Shown here: positions 1 through 8,982 of the stretch, one piece after another
How positions within the stretch are numbered: the first letter of the stretch is position 1
Layout of the letters: the number at the start of each line of letters is the position of its first letter
Assembly: GCF_037975215.1 (NCBI RefSeq)
Contig: NZ_CP150239.1
Coordinates: 3,518,824 to 3,582,823, forward strand
Length of the DNA stretch: 64,000 nt
From: Solibacillus sp. FSL R5-0449
GTDB taxonomy: Bacteria; Bacillota; Bacilli; Bacillales_A; Planococcaceae
Direction: 5' to 3'
Made by a program: the position numbers and the translations under genes
The notes under the pieces: model-generated
Databases searched by the model: none
Told to the model about the DNA's origin: nothing
The model's input: only the letters and a program-made list of their open reading frames with translations

Positions 1-361
1 ATCCATTTTCCTTTCGATTCGCTATTTTTTCGCAAATTTATTCACTTCTGAGAAACTACAAAAATATGAGCAGCAAATTAATAAAAATGGATTCCTATTT
101 GTTCTGTCAGGGCGTATTTTGCCATTCCTTCCTACGAATTTAATAAACATCGTATCCGGTTTAAGCAAAATGAAAATATCGTATTTTATTTCAGCTACTA
201 CAATTGGCAACATGATTTATGGACTAGTATTAGCCTCTATTTCTTATGGAATTGTCTCTGTCTCACAGCAATATAGACAACTTTTTTATGTGCTTATTGC
301 AATTGCAGCCATTATCGTTGCAGTCCGATTCATTAAAAAGCAACGTACAAGCAGTATTTAA
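1..361 (+). CDS. TVP38/TMEM64 (SNARE-associated/DedA-like) membrane protein, 3' part
   Basis: The reading frame is open from base 2 and ends with TAA at 359-361; the start lies outside the window. The visible 119 residues include a polar stretch, the motif RILPFLPTNLINIVSGLSKM and two hydrophobic segments. An R-x-x-P-F-x-P-x-N-x-x-N signature next to a membrane helix is typical of the TVP38/TMEM64 branch of the SNARE-associated family, which are polytopic inner-membrane proteins of uncertain transport or lipid-scrambling function. A hairpin terminator follows the stop directly. The family call is good; substrate and role cannot be read from this fragment. The TTG at 119 is an internal leucine codon, not a start. 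Confidence 0.7.
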   Translation, partial: SIFLSIRYFFANLFTSEKLQKYEQQINKNGFLFVLSGRILPFLPTNLINIVSGLSKMKISYFISATTIGNMIYGLVLASISYGIVSVSQQYRQLFYVLIAIAAIIVAVRFIKKQRTSSI

Positions 362-364
362 AAA

Positions 365-392
365 AAGAAGGTATCGCACCTTCTTTTTTATT
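365..392. terminator. Bidirectional intrinsic terminator
   Basis: An 8-bp perfect stem (365-372 with 378-385) has a five-base loop, an A tract before it and a T tract after it, so it can end both the TVP38-like gene on the plus strand and the TetR gene on the minus strand. Confidence 0.8.
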
Positions 393-422
393 TTGTTCTA
401 TTAGCTATATATCAACTGTACC

Positions 423-1013
423 TTAAGTACTCTTCCTTTTAATAAAGGAGATAATATTAATATATAAAGCAGTCATCTCTTCAGGGGTTTTGTCTAAATC
501 ATTTTGAACCCATTGTTCAATTAATCCTAGGAAAGCAGATGTGATAAATGCTAAAAAGTATTCCATCGGCACATTTAAGTTTGCGATGAAGCTTTCATTC
601 CCCTCCAGGTTTACTCGTACTTTTTCTGAAAATGCTGCTCTAAATCGAAGGTGGAAGCCCGCTCTTCCATGTTCGCTTAAAAAGATTTTCAAAAGTGGTG
701 CCTGCATTTTTATCGAATTAAATAACGAGGAAGCTAATTGTTCCTGTCCTTTTTCAAACGTATGTGTAGATGAATAGTTCGATTGCAATTCATCAATATG
801 ATCCCCTAGCTCTTCAAATAGTTGTATTTCAATCTGATCCAACAAATCAAATTTATCGATAAAGTGTAAATAAAACGTCCCACGATTAATCTTGGCTGTT
901 TTCGCAATATCCCCCACTGTAATCGAATCAAAAGTTTTCTTCTCCAGCATCTCCATAAATGATTTTTGAATAAGCTCTTTTGTTCGTCGATTTTTTTCCG
1001 TATAAACGCTCAA
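423..1013 (-). CDS. TetR/AcrR family transcriptional regulator
   Basis: A helix-turn-helix in the N-terminal 50 residues (SITVGDIAKTAKINRGTFYL followed by HF) marks a TetR-family regulator; the C-terminal half resembles the TetR_C type ending in FLGLIEQWVQN. I chose the TTG at 1013 because an AGGAAAGAGGG Shine-Dalgarno lies just upstream; a TTG at 1034 is also in frame but poorly supported. It is divergent from an ABC-2-like membrane protein gene at 1144, the usual arrangement for a local repressor of an exporter or envelope protein. Ligand unknown. Confidence 0.85.
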   Translation of the reverse strand: MSVYTEKNRRTKELIQKSFMEMLEKKTFDSITVGDIAKTAKINRGTFYLHFIDKFDLLDQIEIQLFEELGDHIDELQSNYSSTHTFEKGQEQLASSLFNSIKMQAPLLKIFLSEHGRAGFHLRFRAAFSEKVRVNLEGNESFIANLNVPMEYFLAFITSAFLGLIEQWVQNDLDKTPEEMTALYINIISFIKRKST

Positions 1014-1046
1014 AAAAACACCCTCTTTCCTCAAAATTGAACAATC

Positions 1047-1118
1047 TGTTTATTTTGTTGATTGCTTTGATTTCCCCTTAAATTATAAAATAAATGAGTA
1101 ATAATAAACAACATGTTG
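1047..1118. promoter_or_regulatory. Candidate TetR operator region in divergent promoter
   Basis: The 130-bp gap between the divergent TetR and ABC-2-like genes contains TGTTTATT (1047-1054) and its exact inverse AATAAACA (1103-1110), and a perfect 10-bp palindrome CAACATGTTG at 1109-1118. Location and symmetry fit an autoregulatory operator; there is no direct proof. Confidence 0.35.
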
Positions 1119-1143
1119 AAATTTGAGAAAGGATGAAATTCAA

Positions 1144-2292
1144 ATGAGATTATTTAAAGAAAAATTAGCATGGGCTGCTCCTATTGCTGTTATATTAATT
1201 ATTGCTCTATTTTCAGTAAACCTATTCGCACAAGGGAATCCGCAAGTAAAAAATCTGCCGGTTGCTCTTATTGTTAATGATGAGGGTCAACACGTTGATA
1301 CGATTCTTGAAGCCGTTGAGCAAATGAGTCAAGGTGTAGATGGTACAGAACCGGTTATGGCATTTACAAATGAAAAGGAAGAAAATATTGAGTCACTTTT
1401 TGCAGATAAAAAGTATTATGCAGCACTTGTCATCCCTGAAGGCTACAACGACACATTGCAAAATGCACTATCGAATAACGAAGCTGCCAAACTGCAAATA
1501 TCTATTAACCAAGGCTTTAATATGACAGGCGCAAACTATGCGAAAACTGCTTTAAACGGGCTTGTCTCTGGAGTGAATGACCAATATTCGGCAAACTTTT
1601 TAGCACAGCTTGGTACTGATAAAATTGATGCTACACAAGCTGCAATCTTAGTAAATCCAATTGTTGCTGAAGAAAAAATATACAATCCTATTACAGCATC
1701 CACTGCTAACGGGAGTGCCCCAACTTTATTGGCAGTACCTGCATGGGTAGGTGCGCTAATCGGTGGATTCATTGTATTTTTAGCAACGTCAGGTATCTTG
1801 AAAAAAGAACTGTTAACTCGTAAACAATCATTACGTCTCATAGGCGGGCAAATTTTATTCGGCGTAATTATTGCCCTATTCTCGGGCTTTACTGTTGCAA
1901 CACTTGCACAAATCGCAGGAATTAATATGCCAGGCTATTTCCTGGTTGCCTTCTTTGTATCATTTGCGGCATTCTGTTTCTATTTATTAGTATCTGCAAT
2001 TACTGCATGGATCGGCAAACCAGCGATTACATTATTCATGGTCGTCATGCTTTTAGGTATGGGTGTTCTTATGACACCACAGGAAATGCTTCCAAGTTTC
2101 TTTGTAAACTTCATTCGTCCTTGGGTACCAATTCGCTTTGCTTCTGAAGGTTTACGAGAAATTTTCTACTTCGGCAGCGGATTTTACACGGGTGCTTCCT
2201 TCAATACAATTTTAGGAATTGGCATTGCAGGTTTAGTTATTTTCTTACTGTCTGTTTTCAAACCAGTAAAAGTGAAAGAACAACAAAACTAA
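1144..2292 (+). CDS. ABC-2 / YhgE-Pip-like membrane protein
   Basis: 382 residues. There is one membrane segment near the N-terminus (about residues 9-29), then an external domain of about 160 residues, then five to six hydrophobic segments in the C-terminal half. This topology is that of ABC-2 permease/YhgE-Pip (DUF3533-like) proteins, which take part in export or phage/secretion-related functions. The ATG at 1144 has an AAAGGATG Shine-Dalgarno ten bases upstream, better than the TTG at 1123. No ATP-binding partner is adjacent, so it either works with a distant ATPase or belongs to the ATPase-less YhgE group. It is divergent from and probably controlled by the TetR gene. Confidence 0.7.
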   Translation: MRLFKEKLAWAAPIAVILIIALFSVNLFAQGNPQVKNLPVALIVNDEGQHVDTILEAVEQMSQGVDGTEPVMAFTNEKEENIESLFADKKYYAALVIPEGYNDTLQNALSNNEAAKLQISINQGFNMTGANYAKTALNGLVSGVNDQYSANFLAQLGTDKIDATQAAILVNPIVAEEKIYNPITASTANGSAPTLLAVPAWVGALIGGFIVFLATSGILKKELLTRKQSLRLIGGQILFGVIIALFSGFTVATLAQIAGINMPGYFLVAFFVSFAAFCFYLLVSAITAWIGKPAITLFMVVMLLGMGVLMTPQEMLPSFFVNFIRPWVPIRFASEGLREIFYFGSGFYTGASFNTILGIGIAGLVIFLLSVFKPVKVKEQQN

Positions 2293-2300
2293 CAAATAGA

Positions 2301-2340
2301 AAAACGTTATTTTGCATTCGGTGCAAAATAACGTTTTTTT
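2301..2340. terminator. Bidirectional intrinsic terminator
   Basis: A 16-bp perfect stem (2301-2316 with 2322-2337) has a TTCGG loop and a T run on each side, between the convergent ABC-2-like and symporter genes. Confidence 0.9.
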
Positions 2341-2354
2341 ATTTCCCTCAATTT

Positions 2355-4022
2355 TTATTCTTTCGCTGATCCGTCATTTAAATAAACTTCGCCGCCTTTA
2401 TAAACCATTTGTTCTGGGTAACGCAGATTTATAACGGCATCTTGAAGTTCTTGTGATGGTGCCCGTGTTGAAAGCGAAACAATGATATTAGTAGCGAAGG
2501 CAGCAATGGCTCCGAAAATACCTGCACCCGTATCAATGATGCCTAATATTGTATAGCCACCATACTTCGCACTGAAGATATAAATAAGTGTTACCGCTAA
2601 ACCAACTAGCATTCCCGCTATTGTTCCTTTTGCATTAGCTCGTTTCCACCATACACCTAATACGAGTGCCGGGAAGAACGTACCTGTTGCAAGCGCAAAT
2701 GCCCATGCAACAATTTGAGTAATGGCACCAGGAGGGTTTAATGCAATAATACCAGCCAATAATGTTGCAACAACAATTGAAATACGTCCTATTAACAGGC
2801 GTTTTTGTTCAGATGCTTGTGGATTGATGATGCGGTAATAAATATCGTGTGCAAATGAAGAGGAAATAGAAATCATTAAACCACCAGCTGTAGATAAGGC
2901 GGCTGCCATTGCGCCTGCAGCCACAAGTCCAATAACAAATACACCAAGATTTGCAATTTCAGGTGTAGCCATTACAACAATATCATTGGCAATTTGCAGT
3001 TCAGGCCATTGAAGAATGCCGTCACCATTTGCATCGGCTATCCCCAATTTCCCTGTATCTATCCATGATTGAGTCCAAGCAGGTAGCTCCGCAATTTTAT
3101 TACCGGCAACTTCCGTCATTAATATAAAGCGAGCAAAAGCTGCATAAGCTGGTGCACTAAAATATAAAAGCCCGATAAACACTAATGCCCATGCACCTGA
3201 CCAGCGAGCAGCCTTCATAGTACCAACTGTATAAAAACGTACGATTACATGCGGAAGTCCAGCCGTACCACACATTAACGTAAACATAAGAGCTAAAAAC
3301 TGCCACTTAGTTCCATTTGTAAAAGGTGCAAAATACTCCGAAATACCGAGCTCCCTGTCGAGTTCACCCATTTTCGTTAAAATTTCACCATAAGAAATCC
3401 ATGGTAATGGATTACTAGTCAAATGGAATGACATAAAAATAACAGGTACTAAATATGCGATAATTAAAATCAAATATTGGGCTACTTGTGTCCAAGTAAT
3501 ACCTTTCATACCACCAAATGCTGCATAAAATGCAATGAGTACAACGCCGATCATTGTTCCTATTTTCGCATCAATTTCAAAGAGACGTCCGATTACTACA
3601 CCAGAACCTGATAGCTGTCCGATTGAATATGTGAAGCTTATAATAATTGTACATAAAGCTGCTATTATTAGTGCTGCCTTACTATTGAAACGGTCTCCGA
3701 TGAATTCTGGCACAGTATAGCGGCCAAATTTACGAAGTTGCGGTGCAAGTAATATCGTTAAAAATAAATAACCACCAGTCCATCCCATAATATAAGCCAA
3801 TCCGTCATAACCAAGCAGCATGATCGTACCAGCCATCCCGATGAAGGATGCTGCACTCATCCAGTCTGCCCCGATTGCCATACCATTAAAAATCGGTGGA
3901 ACTCCACGACCTGCAACATAGAAGTCTGATGTTTGTTTAGCCGTATTATAAACGGCAATCCAAATATATAAAGCAAATGTAGCCAGTATAATTAACATCG
4001 AAACTATAAATTGAGTATCCAT
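2355..4022 (-). CDS. Sodium:solute symporter, VC_2705-like (acetate/carboxylate permease type)
   Basis: 555 residues with about 13 hydrophobic segments and the SSS-family start (SDFYVAGRGVPP then NGMAIGADWMSAASFIGMAG) seen in ActP-like and VC_2705-type carboxylate symporters. It should sit in the cytoplasmic membrane and import an organic acid with sodium. A loop between two helices carries a perfect EF-hand-like segment, D330-A-N-G-D-G-I-L-Q-W-P-E341. Seventeen bases upstream on the same strand lies the DUF4212 small subunit, the known companion of this subfamily, so the two form one operon. The ATG at 4022 follows GGGGGAGG. Substrate is not determined by the sequence; acetate is the best guess by family. 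Confidence 0.85.
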   Translation of the reverse strand: MDTQFIVSMLIILATFALYIWIAVYNTAKQTSDFYVAGRGVPPIFNGMAIGADWMSAASFIGMAGTIMLLGYDGLAYIMGWTGGYLFLTILLAPQLRKFGRYTVPEFIGDRFNSKAALIIAALCTIIISFTYSIGQLSGSGVVIGRLFEIDAKIGTMIGVVLIAFYAAFGGMKGITWTQVAQYLILIIAYLVPVIFMSFHLTSNPLPWISYGEILTKMGELDRELGISEYFAPFTNGTKWQFLALMFTLMCGTAGLPHVIVRFYTVGTMKAARWSGAWALVFIGLLYFSAPAYAAFARFILMTEVAGNKIAELPAWTQSWIDTGKLGIADANGDGILQWPELQIANDIVVMATPEIANLGVFVIGLVAAGAMAAALSTAGGLMISISSSFAHDIYYRIINPQASEQKRLLIGRISIVVATLLAGIIALNPPGAITQIVAWAFALATGTFFPALVLGVWWKRANAKGTIAGMLVGLAVTLIYIFSAKYGGYTILGIIDTGAGIFGAIAAFATNIIVSLSTRAPSQELQDAVINLRYPEQMVYKGGEVYLNDGSAKE

Positions 4023-4038
4023 GAATTACCTCCCCCCA

Positions 4039-4341
4039 TTAGTGATTAATCATATTGTTTGCGCCAATTTCTTCATTTCGTGCTTCACTAATACCATACT
4101 TTTTATCAATTTTGTCCCCAACAATTGCATTAACAAAGAGTAAAATAATGAAAGTAAGCAAAGCTCCAATTGCCCCCATAAAATAGTGGAACGGGAATCC
4201 CAAAAACTCAATATCAGTTAATGAGTCTGCAAGCGCTACCATAACAAAGGACACTAAAAACCAGATAGCAAAATAAACGGCCATGTACTTATTTTTCTCA
4301 CGGAAATAGGCATCAGCAACTTTTTTGTCAATTTTTTTCAT
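4039..4341 (-). CDS. DUF4212 sodium/substrate symporter small subunit
   Basis: 100 residues with two membrane helices (about 21-40 and 52-73) and charged ends; the pattern KYMAVYFAIWFLVSF fits the DUF4212 / symporter small-subunit family. It is upstream of the large symporter gene in the same operon, as usual for VC_2705-type systems, and probably stabilises or modulates the transporter. The ATG is preceded by AAGAAGG. Confidence 0.85.
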   Translation of the reverse strand: MKKIDKKVADAYFREKNKYMAVYFAIWFLVSFVMVALADSLTDIEFLGFPFHYFMGAIGALLTFIILLFVNAIVGDKIDKKYGISEARNEEIGANNMINH

Positions 4342-4364
4342 CTAGACCTTCTTTCTTCAAATTT

Positions 4365-4541
4365 TTATCGTAAATCAAAAATAAAAAGAATTGTTTCCTT
4401 TAAAGGAAGTGGTACTAAAATCACCTTAACAACCATTAAAATCATAAGTCCTATTATAGGAAAGGTGAGCGCGATAAAACGTTTTTTTATTAGTCCATAA
4501 GCAAGACAGCAAATGGAGAAAAGAATAATGAATAGAAGCAA
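4365..4541 (-). CDS. 58-residue hydrophobic small protein, first gene of symporter operon
   Basis: A TTG-initiated ORF of 59 codons is preceded by a strong AGGGGGAA Shine-Dalgarno and ends 24 bases before the DUF4212 start. It encodes two hydrophobic stretches (start MLLFIILFSICCLAYGLIKK, then a second segment around residues 22-43) separated by a short basic turn. I recognise no family. Strand, ribosome-binding site and spacing argue that it is a real gene transcribed with the symporter, perhaps a third small membrane subunit; this is inference. Confidence 0.55.
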   Translation of the reverse strand: MLLFIILFSICCLAYGLIKKRFIALTFPIIGLMILMVVKVILVPLPLKETILFIFDLR

Positions 4542-4663
4542 CTAATTCCCCCTATGTCTTTATGTTTTTTTTAATGTATGTTAAAAATGTCCAGGATAAA
4601 ACGACTATAGAATAAAAAAATCATTTGAGTAGGGATAACTAAAAAAGACAAGCTTCAAAAATT

Positions 4664-4707
4664 AAAACCACCTAGTACGAAGAAAAATTAACGTTCCAGG
4701 TGGTTTT
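4664..4707 (-). terminator. Hairpin with minus-strand T-rich tail
   Basis: AAAACCACCT (4664-4673) and AGGTGGTTTT (4698-4707) form a 10-bp stem; read on the minus strand it is followed by a T-rich tail. No minus-strand gene ends just before it. It lies just beyond an att-like sequence at 4724-4739, in the same relation as the hairpin at 13473-13512 to the left att site. Confidence 0.5.
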
Positions 4708-4723
4708 CATTAAAAATATCCCA

Positions 4724-4739
4724 ACTTATGATATAGTTT
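4724..4739. repeat. Possible degenerate rlmH-type att sequence
   Basis: ACTTATGATATAGTTT shares the exact 10-mer ACTTATGATA with the left att site at 13529 and matches 13 of 16 positions overall. In an AT-rich window a single 10-mer match can be chance, so this is only a candidate for the outer end of an older element. Confidence 0.2.
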
Positions 4740-4802
4740 ATTTCCTATTTTATCGGATACATTTTTTCTTATAAACTTAAACACAGAATACATAATTATT
4801 AA

Positions 4803-4964
4803 AGGTTCCGCGGTTCCCTATGTTATATTGGAATAGTAGTAAATGACCAGCATTCTTTTGACATCGAAAATGTTTATTTAAAATGGTTAAATCAGCATTA
4901 TTGGGTGCCAAACCCATTAGAGTTCTTCAGGAACAAAGAATTCTACCGCAGCATCTCCAAGTGA
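4803..4964 (+). pseudogene. Possible gene remnant (C-terminal fragment, no start codon)
   Basis: Between in-frame stops, 53 codons stay open and read like a real C-terminus (…VYLKWLNQHYWVPNPLEFF…); the TGA sits inside a hairpin terminator. There is no plausible start codon or ribosome-binding site. I do not recognise the family. It may be the 3' scar of a gene lost by deletion. Confidence 0.3.
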
Positions 4965-4981
4965 GATGCTGTCTTTTTTTT
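4949..4981 (+). terminator. Intrinsic terminator
   Basis: CAGCATCTC (4949-4957) pairs with GAGATGCTG (4963-4971) and is followed by a long T run on the plus strand. It has no intact plus-strand gene upstream, supporting a lost gene here. Confidence 0.75.
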
Positions 4982-4993
4982 GCAGAAAAATTT

Positions 4994-5039
4994 AAAAAGC
5001 TTAGAGGTTATTAGCATTTAATTTCCTCTAAGCTTTTTT
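4994..5039 (-). terminator. Terminator of the sulfatase gene
   Basis: A 14-bp perfect stem (4994-5007 with 5025-5038) lies 13 bases past the sulfatase stop; the minus strand runs into T residues. Confidence 0.8.
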
Positions 5040-5051
5040 ATGTTATTTTTA

Positions 5052-6848
5052 TTAACCAGCGCTATCTTCCATACACGTTGCAGTGCCGTTCGTTGGAATA
5101 AGCCTTTTTTGCTCCCGCTGTTCTTCCAGAAGACTCATCATTAATGATTGAATCAACTTTGTTACGACATTTGCGTGTATAGGATTTGCAAGATTTTTTC
5201 TTTCAAGAGGATCTTTCGTAAGATTATACAGCTCATATTGTTCGGGCACAGGAATTGTTTTGGTTACTATTTTTGACAGAGAAACAGTGACCTCTTCATT
5301 AATTGGCGTTTGGCTCTGGATTTCCGTTACTTGATCTTCTACTCCGGGATTACTCCAAAATTGGGGGTTGTCGAAGTATCTGGAAAATTTCCAGAGCTCC
5401 TTTTCCCTATTTTGACCTGTTGAAAGATAAGCAATGACTGATTCTATATGATTTGGTTGGGTAACAGAATTATACGGTTGACCAGTAATACTAACCTGAG
5501 ATAATCCTCTCGTTACATCATCATCGGTCATAAAATACACTGGTTCATTTCTCCTCAGGAAAGCATCTTCCCCATGGAGAAGTGGCGTTAAATCTCTTCC
5601 TACTGGTTGATGTACTTCAGTATGATTTTTCCTTAACTCCTGCTGAATTTTTTTGGCATCAATTTTTGCCAATCCCAGCAGAGTTGGCAAAATATCTACA
5701 TGACTCGTCAGCATATCTGTAGTTTGCCTATTTGAAAACAACTTCGGACTATGAATGATAAATGGTACATGAGTCGCTTCTTCGTATGCGTTATACCACT
5801 TTTGAAATAATCCCCCATGAGCACCTAATAAATCCCCGTGATCAGAAGTAAAAATAATAATCGTATTATCATAAAACTTGCTCGATTTTAATTTATCGTA
5901 TACTTTTCCCATTTCTTGATCGACTTTTTTATGGAGAGAAAAATAAAGCTGACGATAAAAAAGACTGTCTCTTGTTGGCTGGAAGGCTTTGTGATAGGTT
6001 TCCTTGTAGCTTTGTTGCGCAGTTGGCTTTGTGTGCAGTAATTCATCCGATGTAGGAGCAGGTGGAATAAAAGGTACAGAAGGGTCTACTTCAAAGTTGA
6101 ATAGCGGGTGGTATTCAGTTGTTTGGCCGAACAATGTAATATCATGTGGATTTAAAAATGAAGATACGATCAACCAAGGCTGACCTTCATTAATGCTATC
6201 TGCTTCAAGTGTATGAAGTAAATCAACTACCTCTCTTGAATACACTTCATCACGCCCACTCGTTCCGATGGCAGCAGATGAAGCAGAATTTCGGGGATTT
6301 GATCCATGTGGTTCTGGACCAAGCCAGCCAGAAAAGCCGAATTCATTTAGTCGATCAGATTCCAAGTAAAAGTTTTCAAGTTTTCGGTCAGGAATACCTG
6401 TATTTGAGTCGTAACTAGGCAATGCATCTTGAGTTCCAGGAATTAAAATATCCTGAGGGCTCGCATGCCATTTCCCCTTCCAAAATGTACGGTAGCCTGC
6501 CGCACGAAAATAGTCTCCAAAAGTTGGAACTGTATTAGGATCTAACCAAAATACATCCGGTTCAAATGAAGAAGCAGCAGCCCCTATTGTTTTAGTCAGT
6601 CCATGTAATGATGGGTATTGTCCCGTATACAGTGTTGCTCTACTCGGTGAACAAGCAATGCTTCCAACATAATGGTTTAAAAATTCCATTCCATTTTCCC
6701 GTAATAATTCCTGTGTCTTTAAGTTTTCTTTACGCCATTTCTTCAGTTCCTTATTTTCGTAAACAGTCGGAAACCGTTGTTCATCCACTAGAAAGATAAG
6801 GATATTAGGTTTTGTTTCCCTTATGTTTTCCTCTTTCTGCAGTTCCAA
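5052..6848 (-). CDS. Sulfatase-family hydrolase (arylsulfatase/choline-sulfatase-like)
   Basis: 598 residues from a TTG at 6848 placed behind AAGGGGGA. The alkaline-phosphatase-fold sulfatase domain is clear: metal-binding aspartate in ILIFLVDEQR (D22), the formylglycine-type active-site motif C66-S-P-S-R-A-T-L-Y-T-G, a conserved SDHGD near the middle and a C-terminal EQYELYNLTKDPLERKNL segment. The family hydrolyses sulfate esters; the cysteine must be oxidised to formylglycine by a maturase, which is not in this window. No signal peptide is present, so a cytoplasmic enzyme is predicted. It stands alone with its own terminator in the accessory zone; the substrate cannot be told. Confidence 0.85.
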   Translation of the reverse strand: MELQKEENIRETKPNILIFLVDEQRFPTVYENKELKKWRKENLKTQELLRENGMEFLNHYVGSIACSPSRATLYTGQYPSLHGLTKTIGAAASSFEPDVFWLDPNTVPTFGDYFRAAGYRTFWKGKWHASPQDILIPGTQDALPSYDSNTGIPDRKLENFYLESDRLNEFGFSGWLGPEPHGSNPRNSASSAAIGTSGRDEVYSREVVDLLHTLEADSINEGQPWLIVSSFLNPHDITLFGQTTEYHPLFNFEVDPSVPFIPPAPTSDELLHTKPTAQQSYKETYHKAFQPTRDSLFYRQLYFSLHKKVDQEMGKVYDKLKSSKFYDNTIIIFTSDHGDLLGAHGGLFQKWYNAYEEATHVPFIIHSPKLFSNRQTTDMLTSHVDILPTLLGLAKIDAKKIQQELRKNHTEVHQPVGRDLTPLLHGEDAFLRRNEPVYFMTDDDVTRGLSQVSITGQPYNSVTQPNHIESVIAYLSTGQNREKELWKFSRYFDNPQFWSNPGVEDQVTEIQSQTPINEEVTVSLSKIVTKTIPVPEQYELYNLTKDPLERKNLANPIHANVVTKLIQSLMMSLLEEQREQKRLIPTNGTATCMEDSAG

Positions 6849-6982
6849 ATATTTTCCCCCTTGCAAACATCAATAATTAAAACATCTTATGTTTACAGTT
6901 TAAAAATTACGATACGCATTAGGGGGATATTACTCAGAAAGGCACCAACTGGCTCTGTATGCTTACTATTTAAGGGAATTCT

Positions 6983-8548
6983 CTACATTTCTTTCATTGA
7001 ATAAGTTTCTTTCGTAATCTTTTTGTCCTCATACATACGTTTATCACACGTATGATATAAGGTTTCATAGTCTAAGCCATCTTCTTTTATAAAAGCAATA
7101 CCTATACTTGGTACAACTTCGATTTCAATGTCATTCTTCTTATATAAATTCTTCTGGAATACATAACGTACCTTACTTATTTGCTTTAAAAACTTTTCCT
7201 TTGATTCAATCTGCTCAAAAAACATAATGAATTCATCACCGCCTAAGCGTGCAAGTATATGTGGGTTTGGTAAATTTTCACGCCAGCAATTTGATGCAAA
7301 AACTAACACATTATCTCCTGTTAGATGACCGTATACATCATTTATTTCTTTAAAGAAGTTTAAATCACAGAGCATTAATGCAGCATCTTTTTCTTTGGAC
7401 TGTCTCAACTTCTTTTTAACTTCTTCTTCAAAATAAGTACGATTATATAACCCGGTTAATACGTCATGATGCGCTAAGTATTCAAACTGTCTAGATTGCA
7501 AAAGTAAGCTTTCTTCATACTTTATAGATTCCGTAATATCATGTAATATGAACATCTTTCCAATCGGCTTATTATTACTTCCATTTACATATGAAAAATG
7601 AACATTATAATATTTATCTCCCAGCTGCATTGATTGTGATGATCCGTTATCTATTTCAGCATTATGTTCAATGAATTGTACTAATAGCGGGAATTGAGAT
7701 AGAATCTTTGCTGCCGATTTGCCGATCAATTTTTGATTAGGCTGCTCAAACAAACTATTAGCCGATTTATTATAAATTTTTAAATTATTATCTGTATCGA
7801 AAATGACTACAGCATCATTGATAGATTCGAAAACTTTTTTCATAGCCAAAGGAGATAATTTCAGCATATTAAATTGATAAATTCCCCATAGGTAAAATAA
7901 TGAAGAAAAAATAAGTCCAAATGGCGAAATATCGATTGGAATTTTTATTGCACCTATAGAATGGATGAATGGAAAACCAAACACAAATAAAGAACCAATT
8001 ATCATCAGGATTACTTGTTTTCTTTTCTCTTTATTTGCCTTAAAATACATTTGAAGTAATAATACAATACCAAACAAATGGTAACTATAAACGTAGAAAA
8101 TATGTAAGTAAAATAGTAGGCCTCTATCCAAATCAATTAGCGGAAATCCCTGAGAAAAATCTAATGCCGCGCTCTTATAAAATAAGTGGTGCCATTCATT
8201 AGTAAAATGGGCAGTTAATGTATAAATGGGACCGATTAATAATAGGGGAATTATTCTTTTTGTTAAAAACCTTTGCTTACCTGTAAATTGTAATGTCATG
8301 ATCACCCAAATAAATGGAGCAAAGGGAATTCCTATATATTGAATATGTATCCAAAACATCATTTGATCTACTGTCGTACTTAAAAGTTGAAATGCATAGC
8401 CAAATGTATAGAAAAATGCTGTCAAGACACCCAAGCCATAACTAATCGAAATAGGAGTTTCTCTATTTTGCCAAGCATAATACAGCAACATCATGTAACA
8501 AAAAACAAAAAGAAATAAAATGGATGAAAGTATAAAGTTATAGCTCAT
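6983..8548 (-). CDS. 7TM-PAS-GGDEF diguanylate cyclase
   Basis: 521 residues from an ATG at 8548 behind GGAGG. Residues 1-220 hold seven hydrophobic segments like the histidine-kinase N-terminal 7TM sensor domain; about 230-330 is a PAS domain (FDTDNNLKIYNKSANSLFEQ); the remainder is a GGDEF domain with an intact LARLGGDEF active loop. It is therefore predicted to make c-di-GMP in response to a membrane or ligand signal. The inhibitory RxxD I-site expected upstream of GGDEF is absent (PNPH at that place), so feedback inhibition may be missing. Confidence 0.88.
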   Translation of the reverse strand: MSYNFILSSILFLFVFCYMMLLYYAWQNRETPISISYGLGVLTAFFYTFGYAFQLLSTTVDQMMFWIHIQYIGIPFAPFIWVIMTLQFTGKQRFLTKRIIPLLLIGPIYTLTAHFTNEWHHLFYKSAALDFSQGFPLIDLDRGLLFYLHIFYVYSYHLFGIVLLLQMYFKANKEKRKQVILMIIGSLFVFGFPFIHSIGAIKIPIDISPFGLIFSSLFYLWGIYQFNMLKLSPLAMKKVFESINDAVVIFDTDNNLKIYNKSANSLFEQPNQKLIGKSAAKILSQFPLLVQFIEHNAEIDNGSSQSMQLGDKYYNVHFSYVNGSNNKPIGKMFILHDITESIKYEESLLLQSRQFEYLAHHDVLTGLYNRTYFEEEVKKKLRQSKEKDAALMLCDLNFFKEINDVYGHLTGDNVLVFASNCWRENLPNPHILARLGGDEFIMFFEQIESKEKFLKQISKVRYVFQKNLYKKNDIEIEVVPSIGIAFIKEDGLDYETLYHTCDKRMYEDKKITKETYSMKEM

Positions 8549-8824
8549 AATGTGTATTCCTCCGATAGAGTCTTTCAATAAATACTAAGTTATAAAGATA
8601 AGGATAGAACTATTTCAAATTGAAAAATCCATTTTAATATATCTATTCGTAATATTATCACGTGACTCTGATTTACAATAAACTTTTGCTTGCAAGATCT
8701 CCACTAGCACTCAGTTAAATCTTTCTCCATTCTTCTTTTGGAAATTAGACCATTGTTTTAATACATCCCTTTACATCTTTTTTCCCTTCTGATTGGTTGA
8801 ATTCCTCCTTTTATTATCAAAATT

Positions 8825-8857
8825 AAAAAAGACATACCCATTTTATCTGGATATGCC
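8825..8857 (-). terminator. Minus-strand terminator
   Basis: On the minus strand, GGCATATCC and GGGTATGTC pair through G-U wobbles and are followed by six T residues. It lies downstream of the esterase pseudogene. The rest of the gap 8549-8982 is AT-rich with no gene that I can support. Confidence 0.5.
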
Positions 8858-8982
8858 TAAGTATGGATAAAATTATTGCAATTTGCATTGACTCATTGAC
8901 TATAAAATTAATTATTAAGCTTATGCCATAAAATAATCTACTCTATGCTTATGTATCTTTATAGTAAGGCGAAAATCTAAAA

